DNA from: Qipengyuania vulgaris
Lineage (GTDB): Bacteria > Pseudomonadota > Alphaproteobacteria > Sphingomonadales > Sphingomonadaceae
NCBI RefSeq assembly: GCF_009827325.1
Contig: NZ_WTYC01000002.1
Span: 248,001 to 312,000, forward strand
Reading direction: 5' to 3'
Length of the DNA: 64,000 bases
Shown: piece after piece, positions 17,460-26,166 of the stretch
Position numbering within the stretch: position 1 is the first letter of the stretch
Layout: each line of letters begins with the position of its first letter
Notes under the pieces: generated by a model
Database searches by the model: none
Seen by the model: the letters and a program-made list of their open reading frames with translations, nothing else
Told to the model about the DNA's origin: nothing
Position numbers and translations under genes: made by a program

Positions 17460-18134
17460 ATGCCGCGCAAGATCACCGGTGCCGCCTTCCTCTCGCTCGA
17501 CGGGGTCATGCAGGCACCCGGCGGCCCGACCGAGGATCCCACCGGCGGGTTCGAAGAAGGCGGCTGGGTCTTCAAGCTGTGGGACGAAGGTATCGAGGAA
17601 ACGCTCGGTTCGCTGTTCTCAGGCGATTACGACCTGCTGCTGGGCCGGCGGACCTACGACATCTTCGCCGCCTACTGGCCCTATGCCGAAGGCGATGAAA
17701 AGCCGATGGGCGAAGCCTTTGACCGCGCGAACAAATACGTTCTCACCCGCGGCAACCAGCCGCTCGAATGGCAGAACAGCCACCGGCTCGCGGGGGTAGA
17801 GGATGTCGCCGCGCTCAAGGAAAGTGACGGCGCGGACCTGATCATCCAGGGGTCCAGCACGATCTATCCGGCGCTGCTGGCCGCAGGGCTGATCGATACG
17901 CTCATCACCATGACCTATCCCGTCCTGCTCGGCAGCGGGAAGCGGCTGTTCGGGAGAGGCACACTCACAGATAGGCTGGAGATGACCGACCGCCGGGTGA
18001 CCGACAAGGGCACGATCGTTGCCACCTATCGCCCCGGCGGAACGCTGCCGCCCTATCCCGACGAAGGCCCGATCCCGGTTACCAGCGAACGCGAACTGGC
18101 CCGCCGCGCGCTGATGGACGCGGGAGAGTGGTGA
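17460..18134 (+). CDS. Dihydrofolate reductase-like (RibD C-terminal domain) protein
   Basis: 224 residues. DHFR-fold reductase of the RibD-C family, which binds NADPH; most stand-alone members have no assigned substrate. Marks: ITGAAFLSLDGVMQAPGG, DLLLGRRTYDIFAAYWP, LIIQGSSTIYPALLAAGL and MTYPVLLGSGKRLFG. About 30 extra residues follow the fold. ATG at 17460 is 3 bp after the previous stop; its own stop shares one base with the next GST start. Confidence 0.88.
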   Translation: MPRKITGAAFLSLDGVMQAPGGPTEDPTGGFEEGGWVFKLWDEGIEETLGSLFSGDYDLLLGRRTYDIFAAYWPYAEGDEKPMGEAFDRANKYVLTRGNQPLEWQNSHRLAGVEDVAALKESDGADLIIQGSSTIYPALLAAGLIDTLITMTYPVLLGSGKRLFGRGTLTDRLEMTDRRVTDKGTIVATYRPGGTLPPYPDEGPIPVTSERELARRALMDAGEW

Positions 18135-18793
18135 TGCTGGCGCTCTATGGCCATCGCTTTTCGTCCTTCACATGGAAGGCGCTGATCCCGCTCTATGCAA
18201 ACGGCACCGCCTTCGAATTTCGCGATGTCGATCCGGGAGCGGAGGATGGCCCCGCCAATATGGACTTCGTCCGCAAGGTACATCCGGCAGGCAAGTTTCC
18301 GGTGCTGGTCGATGGCGAGACGACCGTGATCGAGGCGACCTCAATCGCCGAATACCTGGCCGTCCACCATCCCGGAGAAGCCCCGCTGATCCCCGCCGAT
18401 CCGGCCCAGGCGACCACCGCGCGAATGATGGACCGTGTGTTCGACAATTACGTGATGGGCACAGCCCAGCTCGTCGTGAACGCCTATCTAGCCGATGCGC
18501 AGAACCCCGACCCGCAGCAGGTGGAACTGGGGCGCGAAGGGTTGAAGCGCGCCTATACCTGGCTCGATGCCTGGCTGGCGGAGAACACCCTGCCACCGCA
18601 CGTGAGCCTCGTCACCTGTGCAGCTGCGCCATCGCTGTTCTACGCCGACTGGGTGAAGCGCATTCCCGCCGACTGTCCGCGGGTCGCCGCCTTGCGCGAA
18701 GAGGCTCTCGCCCTTCCCGCAGTAGCGCGCTGCGTTGAGGACGCGCGGCCTTATCGCGACTATTTCCCGCTCGGCGCGCCAGAGAGGGACTGA
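18134..18793 (+). CDS. Glutathione S-transferase family protein (third of three)
   Basis: 219 residues from ATG 18134, which uses the last base of the previous stop; two in-frame GTGs immediately upstream are possible starts. N-terminal domain: LALYGHRFSSFTWKALIPL, VHPAGKFPVLVDGE and VIEATSIAEYLAVHH; C-terminal helices with VTCAAAPSLFYADW. Resembles uncharacterised proteobacterial GSTs. Last gene of the HxlR-associated run; a convergent diguanylate cyclase gene ends 12 bp beyond. Confidence 0.87.
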   Translation: MLALYGHRFSSFTWKALIPLYANGTAFEFRDVDPGAEDGPANMDFVRKVHPAGKFPVLVDGETTVIEATSIAEYLAVHHPGEAPLIPADPAQATTARMMDRVFDNYVMGTAQLVVNAYLADAQNPDPQQVELGREGLKRAYTWLDAWLAENTLPPHVSLVTCAAAPSLFYADWVKRIPADCPRVAALREEALALPAVARCVEDARPYRDYFPLGAPERD

Positions 18794-18805
18794 CATGCAT
18801 CCGAG

Positions 18806-19972
18806 CTAATGATTGTATGACGAGAGATTGGCAGTTGCGACCGTGTTTCGGCCAGCCGCTTTAGCCTCATAGAGCGCCAGATCAGACCTCCGGCATAAGT
18901 CCGAAAGCTCATCAGTCTCCTGCAACTCGGCCACTCCGAATGATGCGGTGACTGCCGTGTCGGTATTGAAGCGATTTGGCAGCTTATCCGAAATTGAAAT
19001 TCTGATATACTCGGCAAGCTCGCTGGCCTGAAGCGAATTGCGGCCCGGAAGCAGTATAGCAAATTCTTCGCCGCCCAACCGAGCGACCATGTCCCGGTCT
19101 TCAACCGAGTTGGCCAGCAAATCGGCAATATCGGCAATAACCGTATCGCCCGCGGCGTGACCGAAACTATCATTGATCGATTTGAACCGATCCAGATCCA
19201 GCGTGATCAAGGCCAGCGGCAAACCGTTCTTCTTTGCGCACTGGATCGAGATTTCTCCCCGAGCCTCGAATCCACGGCGGTTGAGGACGCCCGATAGCGG
19301 ATCTGTTTCCGACTGGGCCACCATTTCACTGGTCGTGTCGCGCATTATCACCAGCAGCAAAGCCAGAGCCAGGGCGATGAGAATGACCGAGCCCATGGTC
19401 TGGGAAATCGCCGCATATTGAGAGGCGAGATACCCCTGTGGACCAGCCGCCATTCCCATTTTCCACGCGATCACGGGCTTGGCCAGATAAAAGATGACAG
19501 CCAGTCCGCTCACAATGATCAACAGCTTGTCGAGAGCCATTTTCCTACCTGAGCGGACGACGACCCATGCCATCAATGCTTGCAGTGTTGCATAAGGGGA
19601 TTGGTAAAGTAGCGCCCGCACCGTCGAATCATATGGCAAGATAAGCAATGCCGGTGTGATCAGAAACGCCGCACCCCAGACGAGCGTAATTGGCAATCTC
19701 GGTGTCTTGACACGATAATGCCTCGCAACACCGATCAGTCCGAACGTCAGGGCAGTCAAATAAATAAGGTAGATCCCGACCACAGCAAGTTCGGGATCCA
19801 CCAGCCAAGGGAGAATGAATTCCAGTACGACGTCAAGAACACCGGCTCCGTACGCTGCCGCCAGCCACCGGGCGCCTCGAACGGTCGGATGCGTGGAAGC
19901 AACCACAGCGAATGCAACCGCAAACAAACTTGCGATGAACATGTTGATGCTGAGGACAAAGGCAGCTGTCAT
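18806..19972 (-). CDS. Membrane-bound diguanylate cyclase (GGEEF)
   Basis: 388 residues from ATG 19972 (a TTG at 19993 would add seven). Six or seven hydrophobic segments fill the first ~210 residues; no known sensory domain recognised. The GGDEF domain follows: DPLSGVLNRRGFEA, LDLDRFKSINDSFGHAAGD and active site RLGGEEFAILLPG, so it should make c-di-GMP. The RxxD inhibitory site five residues before GGEEF reads EDRD, lacking the Arg, so product inhibition is probably absent. Base composition looks AT-richer than most neighbours. Convergent with the GST gene. Confidence 0.92.
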   Translation of the reverse strand: MTAAFVLSINMFIASLFAVAFAVVASTHPTVRGARWLAAAYGAGVLDVVLEFILPWLVDPELAVVGIYLIYLTALTFGLIGVARHYRVKTPRLPITLVWGAAFLITPALLILPYDSTVRALLYQSPYATLQALMAWVVVRSGRKMALDKLLIIVSGLAVIFYLAKPVIAWKMGMAAGPQGYLASQYAAISQTMGSVILIALALALLLVIMRDTTSEMVAQSETDPLSGVLNRRGFEARGEISIQCAKKNGLPLALITLDLDRFKSINDSFGHAAGDTVIADIADLLANSVEDRDMVARLGGEEFAILLPGRNSLQASELAEYIRISISDKLPNRFNTDTAVTASFGVAELQETDELSDLCRRSDLALYEAKAAGRNTVATANLSSYNH

Positions 19973-20147
19973 AATGCGAAAAAGCGAAGGCAAGTAAGCG
20001 ATAGCCTACGAGTGCGAACTGTTCCTTAACGCCTTATTATATTTTTCGGCAAACCCCGGTGGTTTTTGCCTGACGCGACATCCGTTATTCCAACCACAAG
20101 ATAACGCGTCATTTTTCACAAATCCGGACGGAACGATCCCATCCTTC

Positions 20148-20738
20148 CTAACCGATAGAACGTGACTTCCTCAGCGTCTGGTAGGCTTGGACCACGCGGT
20201 TGAGGCGAGTTTCGAATTGCCGATCGCCGCCGTTGCGGTCGGGGTGATAGCGACGGACCAGTTCGGTATAGCGCCGCCGCAGCCTGCCCTTGTCGATGTT
20301 GGTGCCAAGCCCCATCACCTCCAGCGCCTCGGCCTCTTCGCGGCTGAAACGGCCGTCCATGGCCATTTCCGCTTCGCGCTGGGCGCGGCTCCTGATGCCG
20401 CTGGCACGCGCGGAGATCGCGTCGAGGGGATCGTCGTAATCCGCCCAGCGCGGCATCCCATCGACGCCGGCAGCGGGCCGGAAAGTCGGGCTTTCCGTAC
20501 GCCAGCCGCTCGTCGGCCCCTGCGCATCGAGGATTTCTTCGGCGCTCATCCCTTCGAACCAGTCATAGCCCGCGTTGAATTCGCGCACGTGATCCAGGCA
20601 CATCCAGCGCCACTGTCCCGGCCCGTCATACCGATGGCCGCTGCCCGGCGCGCGGAACTCTCCCGGCTCGTCGCAAGCGGGGTGATCGCACACCCTGCCG
20701 GTATCTTCGTATCTTCCGTGAAACCTTGACTGGCGCAT
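20148..20738 (-). CDS. J-domain protein with N-terminal Cys/His module
   Basis: 196 residues. A C-terminal J domain carries the HPD motif in RRYHPDRNGGDRQFE, which stimulates the DnaK ATPase. The N-terminal part has CDHPACDEPGEFRAP and WRWMCLDHVREFN: three Cys plus His residues spaced like a small zinc-binding module. This is the J-domain protein found next to bolA and cobS in many alphaproteobacteria. Here it is divergent from bolA (59 bp between starts), but cobS is 8.4 kb away on the same strand. Confidence 0.9.
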   Translation of the reverse strand: MRQSRFHGRYEDTGRVCDHPACDEPGEFRAPGSGHRYDGPGQWRWMCLDHVREFNAGYDWFEGMSAEEILDAQGPTSGWRTESPTFRPAAGVDGMPRWADYDDPLDAISARASGIRSRAQREAEMAMDGRFSREEAEALEVMGLGTNIDKGRLRRRYTELVRRYHPDRNGGDRQFETRLNRVVQAYQTLRKSRSIG

Positions 20739-20797
20739 TCGTTCTAGAATGGTGAGCGAATTGCGCTATGCAAACCTTAAAGAGGAGAATTGAGCGG

Positions 20798-21070
20798 ATG
20801 GCCGAAACGGTCCAGCAGGAAATGGAACGTCTCTTGACAGAGGCTTTCAGCCCAACCCGGCTCGACGTGATCAACGACAGTGCCACGCACCACGGCCATG
20901 CCGGGGACGACGGCAGCGGGGAATCGCATTTCACCGTGGTCATCGAAGCCCCCGCCTTTGCCGACAAGAGCAGGCTGGAACGCCAGCGCATGGTCAACCG
21001 CGCGCTGGGCGACATACCGGGCGAGCGGGTCCATGCCCTTGCCATTCAGGCTTCGGCCCCGACGCCATGA
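20798..21070 (+). CDS. bolA: BolA-family protein
   Basis: 90 residues. BolA proteins bind monothiol glutaredoxins and [2Fe-2S] clusters, and some act on transcription and morphology. The class II KH-like fold is evident: VQQEMERLLTEAFSPTRLDVINDS, HHGHAG with the conserved His, ESHFTVVIEAPAF and the VNRALGDIPGERVHALAIQ end. The ATG at 20798 has AGAGGAG 11 bases before it; an upstream in-frame ATG (20768) lacks such a site. Stop overlaps the next GST start (ATGA). Confidence 0.95.
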   Translation: MAETVQQEMERLLTEAFSPTRLDVINDSATHHGHAGDDGSGESHFTVVIEAPAFADKSRLERQRMVNRALGDIPGERVHALAIQASAPTP

Positions 21071-21798
21071 GTTCGGCGCCGTACGATCTCTGGTACTGGC
21101 CCTCCATCCAGGGCCGCGGGGAGTTCGTCCGCCTGTTCATGGCCCCAGCCGGGATCGACTATCGTGACCGGGCGCGCGATCTGGATGCGCAGGCGCTGGT
21201 CGAGGATATGGAAGAGCGCGAGGAGCGCGGCGGCTTCGCGCCCTATGCCCCGCCCTATCTCGTTGAACGCGACAGCGGCTTCACCATCGCGCAGGCGGCG
21301 CATATCCTTACCTGGCTCACCGACCGGCACGATCTGGGCACCGGCGAAATGGAGACCGATCTCCACCTGATCCAGTTGCAGCTGACGATCACCGACATCG
21401 TTGCGGAGGTGCACGGCACGCATCATCCCATGGCCAGCAGCCTCTATTACGACGATCAAAAGGAAGCGGCGGCGCAGGCCGCGAAGGCCTTTCGCGAAGA
21501 GCGCATTCCCAAGTATTTCTCGTATTTCGAGCGCGCCTATGGCGTCCATCCGGGGCCCTTCGCAGCGGGCGGGAAGTGGTCCCATGTGGACACGTCGATC
21601 TTCCAGCTGGTCGAGGGTCTGCGCTATGCTTTCCCGCAGAGGATGGCAGCGATCGAAGGCGATTACCTGGCCCTGATGGACGCCCGGGATGCTGTCGCAA
21701 ATCTGGGCGGTGTCGCAAGCTATCTGGACAGCGAGCGCCGGATACCCTTCAACGAAGACGGAATCTTTCGTCACTACGAGGAGTTGGACGGACAATGA
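21067..21798 (+). CDS. Glutathione S-transferase family protein (sigma-like)
   Basis: 243 residues. Starts with PYDLWYWPSIQGRGEFVRL, in which the Tyr/Trp-rich strand and GRGE resemble eukaryote-type sigma/mu GSTs, continues with FAPYAPPYLVERDSGFTIAQAAHI, and ends with a helical domain including YLDSERRIPFNEDGIF. Substrate unknown. Joined by four-base overlaps to bolA before it and to the pirin gene after it, forming a bolA-GST-pirin-SDR-hydrolase operon. Confidence 0.85.
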   Translation: MSSAPYDLWYWPSIQGRGEFVRLFMAPAGIDYRDRARDLDAQALVEDMEEREERGGFAPYAPPYLVERDSGFTIAQAAHILTWLTDRHDLGTGEMETDLHLIQLQLTITDIVAEVHGTHHPMASSLYYDDQKEAAAQAAKAFREERIPKYFSYFERAYGVHPGPFAAGGKWSHVDTSIFQLVEGLRYAFPQRMAAIEGDYLALMDARDAVANLGGVASYLDSERRIPFNEDGIFRHYEELDGQ

Positions 21799-22685
21799 GC
21801 CAGATCGAACTGACGCTTACGCCAACCACCCACGATCTGGGCCAGTTCGACGTCCGACGCGTGCTCCCGTCCAAGAAGCGAACGATGGTCGGCCCCTTCA
21901 TCTTCGTCGACCAGTTCGGCCCGGCGCAGCTCGATCTCGGCAGCGGGATGGACGTGCGGCCGCATCCGCACATCAACCTCGCCACGGTCACCTGGCTGTT
22001 CGAAGGCGCGATCGATCACCGCGACAGTATCGGCAGCTTCGCCACCATCCGGCCCGGACAGGTCAACCTGATGACTGCTGGGAAAGGCATCGTCCATTCC
22101 GAACGCTCACCGGAAGCGGAGCGCAATGCCGGTCCGCGCCTTTACGGGATGCAGACCTGGCTCGCCCTGCCCGACGGGCGCGAGGAGATCGACCCGGCCT
22201 TCGAAGCGGTGACGGATCTTCCCATCGTCGAGGATGGCCGGGCGCGGGCCATCGTGATCATGGGCGAATTGTGGGGCGAACGTGCGCCCACCACCACCCA
22301 TGCCGATACGATCTACGCCGAAATCGTTCTCGGTGCAGGCGGCGCCATCCCGCTTGAAGAGGATGCCGACGAACGCGCGGTGATGCTGGTAAGCGGCGAA
22401 GCGAGCGTCGACGGACACGAGCTCCGGCTATACGAACTCGCCGTTCTCCAGCCCGGTCGCGACATGACGCTGGAAAGCAGATCGGGCGCCCGCGTGATGC
22501 TGCTCGGCGGCGAGGCATTCGAGAACAAGCGCCATGTCTGGTGGAACTTCGTTAGCTCCAGCCGCGACCGGATCAACCAGGCCAAGGAAGACTGGCGCGA
22601 ACGCCGCTTCGCCGAAGTGCCGGGCGACAGCGAAGAGCGCATTCCCCTGCCCGAAGGCGAGCCCAAGACCGTCACCTATCCCTGA
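21795..22685 (+). CDS. Pirin-family protein
   Basis: 296 residues with two cupin domains. Metal-binding residues of the N-terminal cupin are seen in RPHPHINLATVTW (two His) and KGIVHSER (His and Glu), as in pirins such as E. coli YhhW, which has quercetinase activity; the physiological role of most is unknown. The ATG at 21795 overlaps the GST stop. The next gene follows after 10 bp with GAAGGAA as ribosome-binding site. Confidence 0.92.
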   Translation: MSQIELTLTPTTHDLGQFDVRRVLPSKKRTMVGPFIFVDQFGPAQLDLGSGMDVRPHPHINLATVTWLFEGAIDHRDSIGSFATIRPGQVNLMTAGKGIVHSERSPEAERNAGPRLYGMQTWLALPDGREEIDPAFEAVTDLPIVEDGRARAIVIMGELWGERAPTTTHADTIYAEIVLGAGGAIPLEEDADERAVMLVSGEASVDGHELRLYELAVLQPGRDMTLESRSGARVMLLGGEAFENKRHVWWNFVSSSRDRINQAKEDWRERRFAEVPGDSEERIPLPEGEPKTVTYP

Positions 22686-22695
22686 AGGAAATCCC

Positions 22696-23508
22696 ATGAG
22701 TTTCGAAGGCAAGACTGCCTGGATCACCGGCTCATCCTCCGGCATCGGGGCTGCCTTAGCGAAAGAATGGGCCAGCCGGGGCGCAAACATCATCCTGTCG
22801 GGCCGTGACGAGGGTCGGCTTAGCGCGGTCGCGGGGCGGCTCGAAACGGAGACGCTTACCCTGCCCTTCGACGTCCGCGACTCCCAGGCGATGAGTGAAG
22901 CTGCGGACACCGCCATCGGCTGGAAGGACGGGATCGACGTCTTCGTCGCCAATGCCGGCATTTCGCAGCGCAGCCCGGCAGTCGAAACCGCCATGCAGGT
23001 CTACCGCGACATCATCGAGATCGACCTCACCGCGCAGATCGCCGCGACACAGGCGCTGCTTCCGCACATGACCGGACGCGGCAGCGGAAGGCTGGTGTTC
23101 GTCTCCTCCATCGCGGGCAAAGTGGGCGTGCCCATGCGCACTGCCTATTGCGCGGCGAAGCACGGCCTGATCGGTTATGCCGACGCGCTGCGCGGAGAGC
23201 TGTCGCAAAGCGGGATCGACGTGCACGTCATCTGCCCCGGCTCGGTCGCCACCGATGTCAGCCGCAACGCGCTTACATCCGACGGAACCAAGCGCGGGCG
23301 CAGCGACGAGGTGATCGACAAAGGCATCGCGCCCGATGATGCCGCCAAGCGGATCGTCGATGCGATCGAGCTCAACCAGCGCGAGATCATCGTAGCCGAA
23401 GGTATGGAAGAAGCGATGGGCGAGATGCGCCGCACGCCGGACCAGCTGTTCGACCAGGTCGCCGGCATGGTGGCGAAAGGGTATATGGAAAAGATGCAGG
23501 CCGAATGA
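22696..23508 (+). CDS. Short-chain dehydrogenase/reductase
   Basis: 270 residues. Classical SDR: cofactor loop TGSSSGIG (residues 11-18), VANAGIS, catalytic Ser in VSSIAG and YCAAK (Tyr/Lys). The Arg after the beta-2 strand (SGRDEGR) suggests NADP preference. The C-terminal part is long and charged (MEEAMGEMRRTPDQLFDQV). Substrate unknown. Stop overlaps the hydrolase start by four bases. Confidence 0.92.
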   Translation: MSFEGKTAWITGSSSGIGAALAKEWASRGANIILSGRDEGRLSAVAGRLETETLTLPFDVRDSQAMSEAADTAIGWKDGIDVFVANAGISQRSPAVETAMQVYRDIIEIDLTAQIAATQALLPHMTGRGSGRLVFVSSIAGKVGVPMRTAYCAAKHGLIGYADALRGELSQSGIDVHVICPGSVATDVSRNALTSDGTKRGRSDEVIDKGIAPDDAAKRIVDAIELNQREIIVAEGMEEAMGEMRRTPDQLFDQVAGMVAKGYMEKMQAE

Positions 23509-24404
23509 TGGACCAGATCCGCGTCATCCTCGCCAACGGGATCGAACTCGATTGCGTGGATAGCGGCCCGCGCGGAGCGCCGGTGCTGATCTTCCTTCAC
23601 GGCTTTCCCGAAAGCCACCGGACCTGGCGGCACCAGATCGCGCATTTCAGTGATCGCTATCGCTGCATCGCGCCCGACCAGCGCGGCTATCGCGGATCGT
23701 CCAAGCCGGAGGGAGAGGAAAATTACTCCCCGGACAAGCTGGTGGGCGATATCTTCCTGCTGGCCGACGCCTTGGGGGTGACGGAATTCACGGTGGTCGG
23801 CCACGACTGGGGCGGCGCAATCGCCTGGGGTGTGGCCATGGCGGGGCAGGAAATGGGCAGCGTGAAGCGCGCCATCATTGCCAACGCGCCGCACCACGCG
23901 GTCTTCCAGAAGCTGCTCTACACCTCGCCCGTGCAGCGCAAGGCGAGCCAGTACATGCGCGGCTTCCGCGATCCCGCCAACGATGCGCTGGTGCACGAAC
24001 ATGGCCTTGGCGGCCTGCTGATGCAGGAGATCAAGTGGGACGCGCCCGACAAGATGGAGCCGGAGGAGCGCGAACGCCTGCTGGAAGAATGGCAGGACCG
24101 CGATGCCGCCTTCGCGATGCTCAACTGGTACCGCGCCAGCCCGATCGATATTCCGCCGATGGATGCGCCCTTCGAGCTTCCCGAAGACTGGTCGCACACG
24201 CCTTTCCCGCGCCTGCGCATCCCGACGCTGGTCATCTGGGCGCAGAACGATCTTGCCCTGCCGCCGGAAAACACCGCCGAACTCGGCGACCATGTCGAGG
24301 ACCTGACTCTCGTCGAAGTGCCGGACTGCGGCCATTTTGTGCCGTGGGAAGCGCCTAGGGCAGTCAACGCGGCAATGGAGGAATTTCTCGAGCGGACGGC
24401 CTAG
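23505..24404 (+). CDS. Alpha/beta hydrolase, epoxide-hydrolase type
   Basis: 299 residues. Motifs: oxyanion hole HGFPES, nucleophile elbow VVGHDWGG with Asp in place of Ser, and CGHFVPWE with the catalytic His. An Asp nucleophile in GHDWGG is typical of epoxide hydrolases and haloalkane dehalogenases; the cap region includes NWYRASP, in line with epoxide hydrolases. ATG 23505 overlaps the SDR stop. Its TAG stop is shared (CTAG) with the convergent DUF2332 gene. Confidence 0.9.
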   Translation: MMDQIRVILANGIELDCVDSGPRGAPVLIFLHGFPESHRTWRHQIAHFSDRYRCIAPDQRGYRGSSKPEGEENYSPDKLVGDIFLLADALGVTEFTVVGHDWGGAIAWGVAMAGQEMGSVKRAIIANAPHHAVFQKLLYTSPVQRKASQYMRGFRDPANDALVHEHGLGGLLMQEIKWDAPDKMEPEERERLLEEWQDRDAAFAMLNWYRASPIDIPPMDAPFELPEDWSHTPFPRLRIPTLVIWAQNDLALPPENTAELGDHVEDLTLVEVPDCGHFVPWEAPRAVNAAMEEFLERTA

Positions 24405-25468
24405 CCGCCGAGCCACTCCACCCATGCGCCATGCGGATGCGCATTGGCGAGATGCACCGCCTCTTCGCCTCCGGGCCAGTATCGCACCTTGAGCTCGTGC
24501 TGGAAGGTCTTGCGATTGGTTTCGAGCGCGACATGCGCCAGCGGCCTCTCCGAAGTCGCTGTGGCTCCCGCCTCCTGCAACGCTTTCTCGATCCGCTCCT
24601 GCGTGAAATCGGGCAGATATTGCCACATGATCGAATGCGCGATTACGCGCGTCGCGCCCTCGCCTTGTTCGCGTGCGAGTTCTTTCTCGACCCAGTCGCC
24701 GGCATCCATCCGCTCGATCTCGGGGGGCATGCGCTCGGCCAGTGCAATCGCCGCGTCGATGCGGGCCATCCTGCCGGTGGCATCGGGCCAGACGTAGCTC
24801 TTGAGACGCAGCGCCTGCCGCACGTCGGTCAGGTCGACCGGCGAGATGTCGCTGCCTCGGGCATCGGTGAAGCCGATGTCGTTGACAGGCGGGGGGCGGC
24901 CGCGCCATTCCGGCTCGATCTGCATCCGGCTGGTGCTCGGGCCAGTGGCCACGCCACCGAGATTATAGCGATAGCGGCCCATCATCGTATTGATGCCGGC
25001 GCTCGCCCCGATCTCGAGGAATTCGAACTGCCCCGTCGTGCGGCCATCCGCCAGCCACAGCAGCGCTGCGGCGAAACTGGCAGAACGCCCTGCCTCGTTG
25101 GTCTGCGGCGGTCCGTCGAGCCAGGGCATGAGCTGGGTATCATAGGCTTCCACGATTTCGCGAATGAGCGCGTCGACATCGTCCTGCGATGCGACACGGC
25201 CTGCGTAGACATCCTCCAGCCGGGGCTCCTCGCCCGCCAGCAGCAAGTTGTGGATTCCGCCCGCAATCCTGAGCGGCATGGCGTCACGCAGTCCCAGGCC
25301 CTGCCAGGCGAATATCCGGCGTGCGGTGGCAGCTTGGCTTCCCTCCAGCGCCAGCAGCGCGCGGATGACCTGCGCCGTACCCGGTGCACCTGCCTTTTCG
25401 GCGTGCTCTGCCTGCCATTCGATCGCTTCAGGGACCGAAACCATATCCATCACGCCGTCATCGGCCAT
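24401..25468 (-). CDS. DUF2332 family protein
   Basis: 355 residues, soluble. The [19 protein letters not shown] block resembles the glycine-rich motif of SAM-dependent methyltransferases and is the hallmark of DUF2332, a family without assigned function. Later blocks [17 protein letters not shown] and [23 protein letters not shown] also fit. ATG start at 25468, only 44 bp from the divergent hisG start. Convergent and overlapping with the hydrolase gene. Confidence 0.87.
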   Translation of the reverse strand: MADDGVMDMVSVPEAIEWQAEHAEKAGAPGTAQVIRALLALEGSQAATARRIFAWQGLGLRDAMPLRIAGGIHNLLLAGEEPRLEDVYAGRVASQDDVDALIREIVEAYDTQLMPWLDGPPQTNEAGRSASFAAALLWLADGRTTGQFEFLEIGASAGINTMMGRYRYNLGGVATGPSTSRMQIEPEWRGRPPPVNDIGFTDARGSDISPVDLTDVRQALRLKSYVWPDATGRMARIDAAIALAERMPPEIERMDAGDWVEKELAREQGEGATRVIAHSIMWQYLPDFTQERIEKALQEAGATATSERPLAHVALETNRKTFQHELKVRYWPGGEEAVHLANAHPHGAWVEWLGG

Positions 25469-25512
25469 ATCCGTTGCCCTTTTTCGTCCGTGACCCTATC
25501 TGCCGCACCGCA

Positions 25513-26166
25513 ATGACCGACAGTCTTACCTTTGCCATACCCAAGGGCCGCATCCTCGAAGAGGCGCTGCCCGTCATGGCGCGCGCGGGCGTCGTGCCGG
25601 AAGATGCCTTTCACGACAAGGCGAACCGCTCGCTGACATTCGCTACTACGCGCGAAGACATGCGCCTGATCCGCGTGCGGGCCTTCGACGTGGCGACTTT
25701 CGTTGCCCATGGCGCAGCGCAGCTGGGCATCGTCGGTTCCGACGTGATCGAGGAATTCGACTATGCGGAACTTTATGCGCCGGTCGATCTCGATATCGGC
25801 CGATGCCACCTCTCGGTGGCCGAACCTGCGGGCGCCCGGGCGACTAACGGGGCCAGTCACCTGCGCGTCGCGACGAAATATCCCAACCTGACCCGCCGCC
25901 ATTTCGAGGCGCGCGGTATCCAGGCCGAATGCGTGAAGCTGAACGGCGCGATGGAGATCGCCCCCGAACTCGGCCTCGCCGGGCGGATCGTTGATCTCGT
26001 GTCGACCGGTACCACGCTGCGCGAAAACGGGCTCGTCGAGACCAGCCGGATCATGGACATCACCGCGCGTCTGATCGTGAATCGCGCTGCGCTGAAAACC
26101 GATCCGCGGGTCGGTGCACTGGTCGAGGCCTTTCGCGCGATCAGCGAAGAACGGACAGCCGCCTGA
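25513..26166 (+). CDS. hisG: ATP phosphoribosyltransferase, short form
   Basis: 217 residues. First step of histidine synthesis: joins ATP and [20 protein letters not shown] opens the protein, [11 protein letters not shown] follows, and [15 protein letters not shown] is the PRPP-binding loop. The length is that of the short form, which lacks the C-terminal regulatory domain and needs HisZ as partner; hisZ is not in the window. Stop shares one base with hisD. Confidence 0.96.
   Translation: MTDSLTFAIPKGRILEEALPVMARAGVVPEDAFHDKANRSLTFATTREDMRLIRVRAFDVATFVAHGAAQLGIVGSDVIEEFDYAELYAPVDLDIGRCHLSVAEPAGARATNGASHLRVATKYPNLTRRHFEARGIQAECVKLNGAMEIAPELGLAGRIVDLVSTGTTLRENGLVETSRIMDITARLIVNRAALKTDPRVGALVEAFRAISEERTAA

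Noticed and set aside
20048..20070. GGCAAA/TTTGCC hairpin right of the diguanylate cyclase gene
   Set aside because: Short arms with a bulge and no T-run; it lies upstream of one gene and downstream of another without a clear role.
20130..20150. GGAAC near the J-domain gene as an EcfG promoter
   Set aside because: No GTT lies at 16-17 bases spacing, and the orientation does not face a gene start.
23175..24908. 577-residue open frame on the minus strand across the SDR, hydrolase and DUF2332 genes
   Set aside because: It is antisense to or overlaps three well-marked genes and its translation is Arg/His/Ala-rich without any domain; a by-product of GC-rich codon bias.
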